Shown: positions 17,641 to 30,734 of the stretch, piece by piece | How the letters are laid out: every line of letters begins with the position of its first letter | How positions within the stretch are numbered: the first letter of the stretch is position 1 | Assembly (NCBI GenBank): GCA_016987375.1 | Contig: PJRA01000313.1 | Coordinates: 811,163-875,162 of the forward strand | Length of the DNA stretch: 64,000 bases | Direction of reading: 5' to 3' | Origin: Brachionus koreanus | Taxonomy: Eukaryota > Rotifera > Eurotatoria > Ploima > Brachionidae | Made by a program: the position numbers and the translations under genes | Notes under the pieces: model-generated | The model's input: the letters and a program-made list of their open reading frames with translations, nothing else | The model's database searches: none | Told to the model about the DNA's origin: nothing

Positions 17641-20355
17641 TTAAATTAATTTTAAAATAAAAAAGAATAAAAAATATAAATATAAATTGTTTATGCATGT
17701 AGACCTTTCACTATTGTTATTAAAATATCCATCACTTTGACTCAAAAATGAAGCAATTTGGTCAGTCGATTTTTTTAACAATTTGACTGCCTCAGTACCT
17801 AGCACCGGACAATCAAAATAACAGGCTCTTTCCAAATCTTCTTTGGACATATTTTCATCATCTGTTCTAAAATCGGCCTCATTACAAAGTTTATTACATG
17901 TCGAAATATCCCTTTTTTTTCTTTTCATTTCAGATTGATCCGAATTACAACCCTGGTTCAAAACGCCGGTACTCTCTGCATATGTTTGGTGTTTTGCTCT
18001 TACAGTTAGCGATATAAACCTATCATTTTTAGAAACAAAAATGTGAGTCTTTGATTCAAGCAGAACTAATATTTTCATATTTCCATGATCAAATATCTCA
18101 ACTGCTACTGATTCATTTTTGCCATTTACTTCATCAATTATAATTTTTTGACCATTGGAAAATTTGTCCGGAAAGCTTTCATTATCAAAGTTGATAGTGA
18201 AATTTTTTCCATCATAGGATGTATAAATAAATTCAACTCTTGTCAAAACAGTAGCATTAGATATATTTTTCACCATCTGGTCATAGCACATCAAAGAAAA
18301 TTTTCTATAGTGTAGACACAAATTTTGTTCTTCTAAATTACATAATTGATATTTCATTTTATAGGAATACACATGTGGGTCTCCCGTAATCCAAGTAGTA
18401 AAACGAACCAGATCATCATTTCTAGGACATGTATAAAAATTTGTCTTGCATTCATCTAAATTTTTAATTGAACAAGTTTGATTGTAATTAATGCCAAATA
18501 CTGATACATTAACAAGAGAAGCAAAATAGTTTATTCCACAAGTTGTTTCGTTTAAATTAATTTGTGAATTGCTTCTAATTTGTGTAAATAAGCACATATC
18601 TATTGAATTTAGATTGTCAAAATAGAGTAATGTGTTCTCTAGACCAAATGTTGGACTAAAACGTGAACAAAACACTTTAGAGGAAAATTTACTAATTTTG
18701 TTGTTTCTCAAGTCTATTCGAGTTTTGACTCCTTTTTTTAGTGTCTTTTCAAAAGCATTGTTGGGCAACGAAACAATGCTGTTATTATTCAATTCAAGTA
18801 GATCCAAATATTCCAGTTGATGAATATCCGGTATGATTTTCAATCTATTATTATCCAAGAAAAGTTCTTCTAATTTAGTGTTTGTGCTAAATGATTTTGG
18901 ATCTATTTCAGCTATTTCATTTTCACTTAAATACAAATATTTTAAATTTTTTAACTTATTAAAATTATCAATGTGAATATTTTTAATTTTGTTTCCACTT
19001 AAATCAATGTAAAATAAATCGTTTAGTTGAGGAAAATAAGCCTCATGAACATAATTAAAACTCAAGTCCACTTCTATTAGATCTGTATTATCGATCAAAT
19101 CTGCAGAATCTATTTTGGTCAATGAGTTTTCTGAGATAAATAAAATTTGTAATTTTTTCAAATTTTGTAGATTAATTGAGCTCAAATTTGTTACATTATT
19201 TTTAGAAATATCGAGACCAAGCAAATTGGAAAATGCTCTAGTTGTTTCATGGCTTAGATTTGACAAATTATTTCCATTTAAATACAAAATTTCCAATTGA
19301 GATAGAATTTGAAAATCTAAATTTTCTATCTGATTGTTCGATAAATCCAATAGTGTTAAATTTGTAGCATTAGATAATTCTTCTTGTGTTACAAGACCAG
19401 TCAAGCTAATATTTGAAATCATAAGCTGTTTCAATGTGTTTAAACAGCTCAAATTTAAATAACTAATTGGGTTAGATGACAGAGATAAAATTGATAAACT
19501 TTCCAAATCACAAAATGCACAATAATCTATTTCTGTTATGTTATTTTCATTTATAAATAAATTCTGAATTCTTGTTAAATTTTTAAAAGCATAACTTTTT
19601 AATTTTTGAATTTTGTTTCCAGTGAGAGTTAAAGTTGTTACATTTAAAAGATGATCCACTTCCAAATGCTCGATGCGATTCATTTCAAGGTCTAAATGAA
19701 CCATATTTGGCAGATCAATCAGTTCATTATCTTTCAATGATTTAATGAAATTAGACCCAAGACCCAAATATTCTAAAGTTGGACTGGCTAATGAAATATT
19801 CTCGATTAAATTGTTGTCAAGAAACAATGTTTTTAAGTTCGTAAAATTTTCAAAATTGTACTCAAATGTTTCAATTAGGTTATTTTTTAAAGATAAATGA
19901 GCCAATCTCGACCATGATTTAAGATCTTTAATGACTTTGTATACATCTTGAGTGGTCAAATTGCTATGAACAATGCTTAACGTATGAGTTAAATTTTCTA
20001 ATTTTCTAATTGAATCTGAAAAGAATAAACTTAAATTATAAACATTTATAAGGTCTAACTTTTCTAATTCATAAAGCTCAATAAATGCATCAGTATCTAC
20101 TGTTTCCAATTTAGTAGAATTGATGATTAATTGTTTGATCTTTAAATCTTCAAATGCTTTGGCAGATATATACTCTAAATTTGTAAATTCAATGGAGCTT
20201 ATCTCTTTGCTTGTGTTGGTGATTGGCGGCACTGATTTGGTGTTGCATGTTATTTCACATTTGCCTTGATTTATAATAGATTCACATGACGGAAAAGGAC
20301 ATGTTTGATCGGCTAATAAACACTTTGTAAATATCGCTAGTAAAATTAAAATCAT
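17641..20355 (-). CDS. Secreted/GPI-type LRR protein with RGM-like C-terminal half
   Basis: A single exon of 904 aa. A signal peptide (MILILLAIFTKCLLADQ) and a Cys-rich cap (CPFPSCESIINQGKCEITC) are followed by about twenty leucine-rich repeats (residues about 50-560; e.g. LSNATNLTLLDLSNNQIENL) and many N-glycosylation sites. The C-terminal third looks like the von Willebrand-D-type C-terminal half of repulsive guidance molecules: GDPH at residues 658-661 (the RGM autocleavage site), then SFPDKFSNGQ, a run of beta-strand motifs, GVLNQGC, a furin-like RKKRD, EDLERACYFDCPVLGTEAV, and a hydrophobic tail fitting a GPI signal. RGMs bind neogenin and BMPs, while LRR ectodomains mediate adhesion. 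The combination in one frame is unusual. An LRR adhesion protein with a generic vWD domain is the alternative reading. Confidence 0.85.
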   Translation of the reverse strand: MILILLAIFTKCLLADQTCPFPSCESIINQGKCEITCNTKSVPPITNTSKEISSIEFTNLEYISAKAFEDLKIKQLIINSTKLETVDTDAFIELYELEKLDLINVYNLSLFFSDSIRKLENLTHTLSIVHSNLTTQDVYKVIKDLKSWSRLAHLSLKNNLIETFEYNFENFTNLKTLFLDNNLIENISLASPTLEYLGLGSNFIKSLKDNELIDLPNMVHLDLEMNRIEHLEVDHLLNVTTLTLTGNKIQKLKSYAFKNLTRIQNLFINENNITEIDYCAFCDLESLSILSLSSNPISYLNLSCLNTLKQLMISNISLTGLVTQEELSNATNLTLLDLSNNQIENLDFQILSQLEILYLNGNNLSNLSHETTRAFSNLLGLDISKNNVTNLSSINLQNLKKLQILFISENSLTKIDSADLIDNTDLIEVDLSFNYVHEAYFPQLNDLFYIDLSGNKIKNIHIDNFNKLKNLKYLYLSENEIAEIDPKSFSTNTKLEELFLDNNRLKIIPDIHQLEYLDLLELNNNSIVSLPNNAFEKTLKKGVKTRIDLRNNKISKFSSKVFCSRFSPTFGLENTLLYFDNLNSIDMCLFTQIRSNSQINLNETTCGINYFASLVNVSVFGINYNQTCSIKNLDECKTNFYTCPRNDDLVRFTTWITGDPHVYSYKMKYQLCNLEEQNLCLHYRKFSLMCYDQMVKNISNATVLTRVEFIYTSYDGKNFTINFDNESFPDKFSNGQKIIIDEVNGKNESVAVEIFDHGNMKILVLLESKTHIFVSKNDRFISLTVRAKHQTYAESTGVLNQGCNSDQSEMKRKKRDISTCNKLCNEADFRTDDENMSKEDLERACYFDCPVLGTEAVKLLKKSTDQIASFLSQSDGYFNNNSERSTCINNLYLYFLFFFILKLI

Positions 20356-22504
20356 TATTTTTCTTTTTTTGAAAAATTAAAAACAATTTTCAATTTTTAT
20401 ATGAAATATATTTCCTATGGCTTTTAGTAATTCAATGGTTCAAACCAGTTTTTTAAAGCTAGCTGTGATCATGTCAAATTTATTTCGTACCTATTTGATT
20501 TATTTCATGCCGAGTTGGTTTATTTAAAAGATATTACTGTTTTATTTTGAGGAAAAAAATAAACCTTTAAAACCTTTCATGCTAAAATAATTTTTTCATT
20601 TAAATCAATCAGATAGAAATGTTAAAAATAAATTTTATTGACTGTATCTCATAATATTTGTTCTATGAGTAAAAAAATCAAAAAAATAAAATAATTTTTT
20701 TGCTACTGGTATGATAGCACATCAGTATATTCTTTCTCTAACTTCAAAAATTAAAGAAGAACTTTATTTTCAATTATTCTAACTATTTGAAATGATATAA
20801 TACGAAAACTAACAAAAAGCTATTAAACTAGTTGAACTACAACTGATGGTAATACTAAAGAAGCTGACTACTTTCAATATTTTATCAATTGAACCGATTA
20901 GATCGATTCAAAAAAGTCTCAATTAAAAAAATTCTTTTAAAAACCTAATTAAACTTATTTCAAAAAATATTTTTTAAATATATCTTACTCAAAGAAGACT
21001 TATAATACTGATTAATTAGCAGTTATCTATGGAAGAAAAAACTACTACTTAAACCAACATTTATATGAGCTAAAGAAAATATTATGAAATTCAACTACTT
21101 TATTCTCTCAATAGATTATGCTGGACTACGAGTTTAGACATGCATTAAAATCTGAAATTCTAAATTTAATGCGTTATCAAGACTTGATTTTATGAAAAAG
21201 AAATTTAACAATTTTTTTTAATTATTTTCATTTGGCAGAGAATCAAAAATTAAAAAAAAAATTTAAGAAAAATTAATTTTTTAGATTAATTAGATTTTTT
21301 AATAAATTAATATTCAAGTTTTAATGCGTGGGAGAGATGTTCTTCTTTGGTGCATGGTTCAAAAGCATGTTTTAGCTTTTGGAATTTCAGATATAAAGAT
21401 TTAAAAAAGTATGTTGCACTATTTTGCATTTTTATTTAATGTATTTTTTTAATTGAATTATTTTCAAAAAGAAAATTAAAAAAAATTTTAATAAAGAGTT
21501 GATTTTTTTTAGAATGAAAAATTGATGAAAGGAAACAAAGAAGAAGAGCTAGAAGAGAGGTGTCTGCTTAGAAAATTAAGAACCAAAGCGTCACCAAAAG
21601 CAGCTAAACTATCAGCTCATGCAAACTATTCATATCGTTTTATTTTTCTTTATATTAAATAATTTAATTCAATTTAAAAAAAAAACCTATATGTATAATA
21701 TACATAAAAGGAATTGACAGACATATTACTGTAGACTTCGCTGTATGTCAAAAATTGTGCCATTTACATTTGTCCAGTAAACTTAAACAGAATATGTAAT
21801 TAAAACAATGTGTTGGAATAAAGAAATTTGCTAATTCGCTTTTCACCTGTTTTGGATCCAAAAAGGGTGAAAAAGAAGAGTATATTCTTAAGCTGGAATC
21901 AGAAAGACAATTTTTTTTTTCATCAAGCAAATAAGTCAGAGCAAGTTGTGTTTTGTTTCTTAATTTGCCTTAAATCTTTATTTTTTTTGGATAAGTCAAA
22001 TTTGAAAAATTGCACATTTCAAATTTTTTCTTCTTATTTTTTAGAATCCTATATTAATTCGTATTTAAATAATATTTTTTTCTCTATTTTGTAAAATTTT
22101 TATTTTATCTTCTTTAAATTTTACCCATTGCCCTATGAAGCTTAAATAAATAAAATAAATATAATTATTAAATTATTTGATTTTAATTTATGGAACAAGG
22201 AAATAGTCTCGTTCAATTTGTTTTTAAAATTCACAAAGCCCTGAATTTTTATTTTTTAATATTTTTTTAAAGAATAGTGCAAAATATATTTTTGTTAAAA
22301 AGTGACTTTAAATTTTTTTCAAAGTTCAAGCGAGCTTGAAATATTTTCAAGTAAAAAAAGATGCTTTTTTGAAGCTGTAATTTTACAACTTAGCTTATAA
22401 GACAAACAAAAAAGCATCAATAAACATACTAGTTCAAAGATATAGAAAAAATTAAAAATTAAATAATTTTTGAGCAAAATTTTCAAATAAATTAGCACCC
22501 AAAA
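20356..22504. other. Intergenic with a dispersed-repeat copy
   Basis: No gene was recognised. At 21700-21795 lies a diverged copy of the ~100-bp repeat found at 7435-7535, 36160-36260 and 49955-50055 (gacagacatattactgta, ttgtgccatttacat). Short less-A/T-rich stretches at about 21310-21430 and 21530-21640 have no frame I can name. Confidence 0.5.
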
Positions 22505-23980
22505 ATGGAATCTTTAGTTGCCACGGTACGATCACTTTACCAGACTACTCAAACAGAAACACAAAAGCCGTTGAACCACCAAGAAATATTAAACACATTC
22601 AATACAAATAGCACATTTCAAAATGAAACAGCTGATAATTTACTTAATAATTTAATTCCATCATTTCCAATTCCTGAATTCAGCTTAGCAAATATAATCA
22701 TATTAAACAACATTCTCAACAAAGTCATGACCAAAGCCAGAAATTTAAATGAAATTGAAGCTGTTTCAAATCTAAATGGAATAAATGAACAAAAACTCAT
22801 TTCGGAATTAGAAAAATGTCTGAAAGAATCCGACCCTAAACAAGTACTTTCTAGTAAACAGTCTTTTAATTTTTATTTTTTTTGTTCATATAAAGATCGA
22901 CTATTCCGGCGATATGTTTGCCGATTTATGTCATTTCTACACGAATAAATTGATTCAGCTTAATCAAGCTAAAAAAGGTCTCTTAACAATGCATGAATGT
23001 GTCAAAAAACTTCAATATGACTCTTACAGTGACAAATACAATACCAATCAATTGACAACTGTTCATTCAGATTTACTTAAGCTATCACTTTCAAGCAAAA
23101 ATTTTACTATCGGCCAAAAAATAATGTCTAATGAAATTCTAGATATAAAAAAAACAGCCTCTTCAACTTTTGATTCTAAATTTTACTTATCCTACTTTTA
23201 TTATTGTGGCTGTATATCCTCTAGTCTAAAGAACTTTGAAGATTCACTATTCTATTTTGAACAAGTACTAAATGTGCCGGCAAATGCTCTAAGTCAAATT
23301 ATGATCGATTCATACAAAAAATTCATTTTAATTAGCTTGATCTACAAAGGCAAATTACTTGGTTTACCAAAATTTACTAGTCGTAAAGTGATAACCCAAA
23401 TCAAGCCAATGTGTAGTGTTTATCACGATTTAGCGTCTGCTTTTATGGACTTTGAGCTTGAAAAATTGAATAGTTTGTGTCATAAGTACCAAGAAATGTT
23501 TGAACGAGACAAAAATAGTGGATTAATAAAGCAGCTGCAGAATGCTTTTTATAAATTGAATATTCAAAAATTGACCAAAACTTTTATAACTCTATCTTTA
23601 AGTGATATAGCAGCTAAAACTCGGCTAAATAGCACTAGTCAAGCCGAAGAACTAATATTAAATATGATCCGAGATGGTGAAATATTTGCTACCATAAATC
23701 AAAAAGATTGTAATTTTAATTTTAAGACTCCTGATTAATGTTAATTTAAAAAAATGATGATTTTTATTGAAAAGGTATGGTTTCATTTCATGATAATCCA
23801 GAAAAATATGACAATCCGAATTTGATGAATAAATTGACTGGTGAAATGTTCGAGTGCATCGATCTAGAGAATAGCATGAAAAAAATGGAAAATGAAATCA
23901 TTACACATCCGCATTATATTCAAAAATGTCAGACTAACGTTGGCACTGGCATTGATGAAATCGACCAGCTTCTTCAATAA
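22505..23980 (+). CDS. COPS3: COP9 signalosome subunit 3
   Basis: Subunit of the eight-protein COP9 signalosome, which removes NEDD8 from cullin-RING ligases. Three exons (22505-22843, 22896-23709 and 23775-23980) give 452 aa; human CSN3 is 423. The last exon carries the diagnostic MVSFHDNPEKYDNPNLMNKL, directly after TINQKD. The PCI winged-helix part LTKTFITLSLSDIAAKTRLN lies near the end of exon 2. The helical TPR-like middle includes IDYSGDMFADLCHFYTNKLI across the first junction. At the exon 2/3 junction a Cys is encoded where CSN3 usually has Gly. Next plus-strand gene begins 1.3 kb downstream. Confidence 0.93.
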
Positions 23981-25325
23981 GAATTTATTAATTTATTATT
24001 TATCTACTTTTAATCTCTTAATTAAAATCGTTTAAATTATTTTGAAAATTTATTCTAAAATAATCAGCCAACATAGATCTAAGATTTTAAGAAAATGCTT
24101 CAATTCAGTGTTATTATTTATAATGAAATAATCAGAGTTGAAGAAGGCTTTTTTTTTAAATTTTAATTAATTAAATATGTTTTATGAGAAAATGTTTAGA
24201 TTCAAAAAAAAAATTTTTTTTTTTTTGAGTATAAATGACCGAAAAACTTTTATTAAAAAATAATTTGAAAATTATTGAAATTTTTTTTTATAAAAAAATA
24301 TTTTTGGTATTTATTATACACAATAACAACAAAAACTGATCCAAATTATGACTGATCATTTTTAAACAATAGTTTAAATAGTATTTAAAATTTTGCTTTT
24401 AAAAAATCATAATTTTAACTTCAAGAAAAATATTAAATATATTACAAAATAATTATATTGTTGCAAAAAATGTGTATTTTTTTATTTCAAAAAAAAATAT
24501 TTATCACAAAAATATATCTATTTTTATCAAATTTTCATCAAACAAAAAATTTAACTTTTTATTAAATTAAAAAAATATCCAAATAAGCATTTATTGATTA
24601 TTTAGGCTTACCGCATGTTTTTTTTTTGGCCAAAATCAAGTGTATTGGAATTTTCAGGAATATTCCAAACAGCATTTTATTTAAATATTTTAATTTTTGA
24701 AGAATAAATTATTAATTTGATTTATACGAAAAAATTATCTTTTACTTTATTTTTAATTACTTTTAATTTTGATCGAATAATTTTTATTTGATTGACGATT
24801 ATTTAAATAATTGTACTCTTAGACTCTTGTTGTATTTTTTAAGAATTAATTTTACCAATCATTCTTCTATACTAACAAAAAAATTAGATTATCAAAAGAA
24901 GTTTCTGAAATTTTAAAATATTTTTTTTTTTAATTTTTCATATATATAAATATATAAAAATTTAAGAAATTGTGCTTAATTTAAAACTAAACATAAATGA
25001 AATTTCATTCTGTCTTCTAAAATAAAAAAAAAATAGTTGATCAGAATTTTTATCATGTAAATTATAAAAGAAAATTTAAATTCATCTAGCAGGTGATTTG
25101 AAAGACTAATTTTTATGCATTTGAAATGATAAAAAAATTCCATTACAATCATGATTTTTTAGTTGTTAGCTTTATTTCGATTAAATTAGTCAAATATTTC
25201 TTAGTGAACATAAAATATTTCAAATTAATTTAACCTATTTGGAGAAAAAGTTTAAAAAATAAAATATTAAGAAAATAATTTTTAATTTTCTACGAGCTGA
25301 GTTGTCATCAAATAGTCGAAAAACA
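23981..25325. other. Intergenic, no gene seen
   Basis: About 1.3 kb of extremely A/T-rich sequence with long A and T runs and no recognisable feature. The promoter of the SLC37-type gene should lie at its right end. Confidence 0.55.
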
Positions 25326-26816
25326 ATGAGTTTTGTTAGTCAACGATTAATTATCGTGTTCATAACCGGATGGCTGGCCTATGCGACCACATACTTTTTG
25401 CGAAAACCATTAGGAGTAATTAAGTCTGATATGGAAAATGAATTGGGCTTCACAAAATCAGAGTTGGGAATATTCGATACAGCATTGCTTTTGCCATATG
25501 CTTTGGTTCAAGTAAATTACTAAACAGTTCTTTAATGAGTAAATTTTAAGAATTATTTAAGATGTTTTTGGGACCTTTAGGTGACAAATTTGGAGCTAGA
25601 AGAACATTTGGCTACTGTCTTATAGCATCTGGTATTTCCATGTTTTCCTTCGGCAGCTGGAATAATTTTGGTGTATTAGCATTTTTGCTCTTTTTAAATG
25701 GGTCATTTCAATCCTTGTGTTGGCCATCAGCTAACAAAGGTCTAGGTGCATGGGTCTCTGACTCTCAGCGAAATACTGTATTCGGCTATTTTGGTACTTG
25801 CCCTTTTGTGGGTGGAATTATTGGCACCGCTTTTGCAGTTCATTTGCAAAAAACTTATGGATGGAGATATGTTCACAACATGCCAGCTTTAATTTGTGTA
25901 ATTTTTATATATTAAATATTTTTTTTAATTTTTTAAATTTTAAAATGAAGATAATATCTGGAGTTTTGGTTTTGACTTTATTCAAACAGCCCAAGGAGCT
26001 TGGCGTTGAAGTTCCAGGTAAAGAATCAAATCATGCAGTAAACAAGGAACAGAAAACTTTGAGTTGGCGTGATCTTTGGAAAATACCGTAATATAAACTA
26101 GAAATAATTTTTTTAAAAAATTATTTATTCTCAAATTTAGAATGGTTGCTGAGGTAGCCGTTACTGTTTTTTGTCTCAAAGTTGTACGCTACTGTATGTA
26201 CATGTGGTTACCCATGTATCTACTTCAACAGGTTTAGCAACAAAAAAATAAACTTTAATTTTAAAGATGATAAATTTTTTTTTTTAATTTTCAGCTTAAT
26301 TACTCAAAAACAAATGCTGGAATGTTTTCGACCATGTTTGAAATTGGTGGCATACTCGGCTCGGCATCTATTGGCTACGTTTTAAAGCGATTTTTTAATG
26401 ATAAATGTCTTTTGGGCTCAACTGTTCAGACATTTTTGAGTGCCATAGGTCTAATATTGTTCATGGCTACAGCCAATATGGGCCTTGTAGTAAATTCAGT
26501 AGTGATGATCTTGGTTGGTTTTTTAAACTGTGGACCGGACATTATTCTATGTGGCTCTTTTCCGACTGAGCTCGGAGAAATGGATGGTCGTAATGCAGCT
26601 TCAGCTGTAATCGGATTTGTAAATGGCTTTGGTTCAATTGGAACATTCATTGAAGGACCCCTAATTGGATGGATAAGCGACCAGTATGGTTGGTCTGGTA
26701 TGTTCTATTCAATGATATTACTTTCTTTTTTGGGAGCTGTGACTTGCTACAGAGCTCATCGAATTTATGAAATTAAGAAAAAGCATTTGACTCTTGGTAA
26801 TATAATTGTCAATTAA
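25326..26816 (+). CDS. SLC37-family sugar-phosphate exchanger (MFS)
   Basis: Twelve-helix major-facilitator transporter of the sugar-phosphate/phosphate antiporter type, which in animals sits mostly in the ER membrane. Five exons (25326-25511, 25562-25897, 25951-26087, 26141-26231 and 26295-26816) give 423 aa, about the length of SLC37A4 (429). Marks: YFLRKPLGVIKSDM early, GPLGDKFGARRTFG (the MFS loop 2-3 motif), NGSFQSLCWPSANKGLGAW, GWRYVHNMPA, and GPLIGWISDQYGW in the C-half. The frame is open upstream to a TTG at 25302, and I choose the first ATG at 25326. An AATAAA lies about 45 nt after the stop, and TFB1M starts 150 nt further on. Which SLC37 member it is cannot be settled by eye. Confidence 0.85.
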
Positions 26817-26966
26817 TTTTCTGTTTTTTTTTTTTTTTATAAAAATTTAAATTTCATTTGGGAATAAAGTTATTTTTTATCTTTAATTTCTTTCTCTGAA
26901 CATTGGGGTGTTCTAACCCTTTTCAAATTTTGGTTTCAATAGGCTTTTTATTTACGTTTAAATTAG

Positions 26967-28233
<1,267 letters not shown>

Positions 28234-29331
28234 AAATTGTTGTCTAAAATTAATGTCTTTGATTAATAAATATTATGTCAAAAAAGGTTTTGATATTTTC
28301 AATTGAATGTATTAATAAACATTACTTTTTAGCAATTCTGATATTTATAAATTCAGCCATCAATTTTTACATTATTTTTTATTTGTTTTATTAATTTAAA
28401 GCCCCATTAGGACAGTGAAAAAAAAAATTTAAAGTTAGAATTGCAATTATGTAAAGAATCAATAATAATAAGGCATCAAAATATTTTTTCAATTTAAAGA
28501 GATTATTTAAGAAAATTAAAATTGATCTTTGAATTAAAACAAGAAGCATCAAGCATTTTTTTCATGATTTTTTAATTCAAAAATATTTTAAAAATAATAA
28601 TCCTAAAAAATAATATTTTTTTTAAAGAAAATTTTAAAATCTATATAATTCAATTTTAAAAATTTTTGACTAAATATTGAATTTTAAAAAATAATCATAA
28701 CTAATTGAATTTTATTTTTTTCATAATCTAAATTAGCGTTTTTATAAGCTCTAAAAAAATATGCTATTTTAATTTCTTTTTTTGGCTCTTATAGAAAAAA
28801 ATAAGAAAATACAAATGCCTATGATATTTAACTTTAAAGAAGCCAATATTATAGAAGCCAATTTTTTAAATTTTATTTACATGTTATAAAATTCAAATTT
28901 CAATTTTTGAAAAAGTATAAATAATTCAATTAAAATATGCGCTCTCAAATTTTAATGTGTAAAGTTTATTTCAATTATATATTAATATTTGTATGATGTT
29001 GGAACATAAATTATCTAATTAAATTTTACTAATTTGAAATTTTATTCTAAGAAAAATGTATCTTTTATTTTTAAAATCATTAACACTTCTTATGAATTAA
29101 TCTTTTCGAATTAATGATTTAAAAATTTTTATTTTTTAATTCAAAGAAATTTTTGGAGAATTTTTTTCAAAAATAAAATAAAAAGTGATACCTTGGAATT
29201 TTAGAAAAATAGTTTTTAATGCTATGTGAAATCAATCAGACTTTTAAAAATAAAACTATTAAAATTGAAAAAAAATTTTAACTAAATAAAATGAAAGTTT
29301 GATTTGATCTAATTTAAATACTGAGAAATCA
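28234..29331. other. Intergenic, no gene seen
   Basis: About 1.1 kb of A/T-rich spacer between TFB1M and TBCC with no reading frame, RNA gene or repeat that I recognise. Confidence 0.55.
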
Positions 29332-30309
29332 ATGTTAGCAAAGGAATTTTTTCAAAATGAAATATTACATTACACTAGAAAAATCGAAATGGATGTTGAT
29401 GTATTTCAAAAGCATTTTTATACCGAATATCAAGAAATATTTGATTTGTTGACTTCATTGGAAAAAGTATCTGAAGAGCCTGAAGAGAAAGTAAAAATAT
29501 CGACCGAGTATGAGAAACTCAACTCCCGAATTGGAATACTTGAAAAATACTTTACCGAAAATACATCATTTATTCCGATATATCAAGTTCGCAAGGCTCA
29601 AGAGCATGTTGGTCAATTGAGTCGCTTGGCTCAGCAAAAACGAGAAGAAATTTTTCCGAAAAAAAAATTCGGCTTCAAATCTAAACAAAAGATGACCACA
29701 TTAGAATCAGCAATCCAAAAAGCAGAAACTCAAAGCACAAAGGAGGAAAAAAAAACACAATCTTTAAGTTTCAATGACGCCAATTCTTGTATGATCAAAG
29801 ACCTTAATAACATAAATTATACCAAATTGGAGAATGAAATAAATGGTAAGGATATTGCCATAGTCGATTGTAAAAATTCAGTTATTCAATTGATGGGCAA
29901 TCCAAGTGCTGTGCATATGTCAAATGTTAACTCGTGCACAATTTTGTGCGGACCTATTAGTGGCTCGGCTTTTCTGAACACTATCATCAATTCCGATATT
30001 GTCATCTCCTCTCATCAGCTAAGAATTCATGATTCTACAGACACAAGATTTTACATCCATGTTGGCTCAAGAGCTATTATTGAGAATTGTAAGAAACTAC
30101 AATTTGCTCCATACGCTTGGTCATATCCAAAACTTGGCTCACATTTCGAGCTAAGTAAATTAGATCTCAAGAGTATTGGAGACTTCAATTGGACTTCTGT
30201 AGATGACTTCAATTGGTTGAATCAGCAAAAGCAATCACCTAACTGGAGTTTTATGAACGATGAACATAGACGCAAATGGAATAGTGACCAAAATGGACAA
30301 TTAGAATAA
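29332..30309 (+). CDS. TBCC: Tubulin-folding cofactor C
   Basis: GTPase-activating component of the tubulin heterodimer assembly complex (with cofactors D and E), acting in the cytosol. A single exon encodes 325 aa (human 346). The N-terminal 110 residues are charged and helical, as in the spectrin-like domain. Residues about 155-290 form the beta-helical TBCC domain: ADK-like spacing, then SSHQLRIHDSTDTRFYIHV with the arginine-finger candidate R231, GSRAIIENCKKLQFAPYAW and DDFNWLNQQKQSPNWS. The combination of the QLR-H motif and DFNWL...SPNW identifies TBCC rather than RP2. Confidence 0.93.
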   Translation: MLAKEFFQNEILHYTRKIEMDVDVFQKHFYTEYQEIFDLLTSLEKVSEEPEEKVKISTEYEKLNSRIGILEKYFTENTSFIPIYQVRKAQEHVGQLSRLAQQKREEIFPKKKFGFKSKQKMTTLESAIQKAETQSTKEEKKTQSLSFNDANSCMIKDLNNINYTKLENEINGKDIAIVDCKNSVIQLMGNPSAVHMSNVNSCTILCGPISGSAFLNTIINSDIVISSHQLRIHDSTDTRFYIHVGSRAIIENCKKLQFAPYAWSYPKLGSHFELSKLDLKSIGDFNWTSVDDFNWLNQQKQSPNWSFMNDEHRRKWNSDQNGQLE

Positions 30310-30485
30310 TTTTATTTTTTAAACCATTTTTTTAAGCGAAAAATAATTAAATTTTATTTTAAAAAAAAAAAAAAAAAATTTTAATTTTTTAATTTAATTT
30401 TTGTAAAAAAAATTATTTATCAAAGATGTAAAACTCTTTGATTTTGAAAAAAATCTTACATTTTATTTTTAAATTTAAACTATTA

Positions 30486-30734
30486 ATGCAAGTGTCTTCA
30501 GGCGGCGGTAACGAATTTCACAAAAAAACAAAGCGTGTTAGCGAATGCGAAATAGCAGAAATTGGCGACGACGAAACAGATCCAGTGATTAAGAATTTGT
30601 CTCGAATCGGCTGTCTAGAAAAGCACTATCAAGTACAAGACTGTTATTTTGAGAGCAAAGATTGGCGCAAATGTACCAAAGAAGTACAAGAATTTCGAGA
30701 ATGTATAAAAAAATCACAGCAATCAAAAGTTTAG
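30486..30734 (+). CDS. COA4: Cytochrome c oxidase assembly factor 4 (twin CX9C)
   Basis: Small CHCH protein of the mitochondrial intermembrane space, needed for complex IV assembly and imported by the MIA40 relay. 82 aa from the ATG at 30486. The core DPVIKNLSRIGCLEKHYQVQ leads into two CX9C pairs (CLEKHYQVQDC and CTKEVQEFREC) separated by YFESKDWRK, matching the COA4 pattern. The frame is open upstream to a TTG, and a possible acceptor (tgtcttcag) lies just inside, so a 5' exon is not excluded. The last 34 bp overlap the start of EARS2 in another frame. Confidence 0.85.
   Translation: MQVSSGGGNEFHKKTKRVSECEIAEIGDDETDPVIKNLSRIGCLEKHYQVQDCYFESKDWRKCTKEVQEFRECIKKSQQSKV

Noticed and set aside
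21828..22094. 88-codon frame and overlapping minus-strand frame near 21750-22090
   Set aside because: Low-complexity Phe/Ser/Lys content, no motif; lies next to a dispersed-repeat copy.
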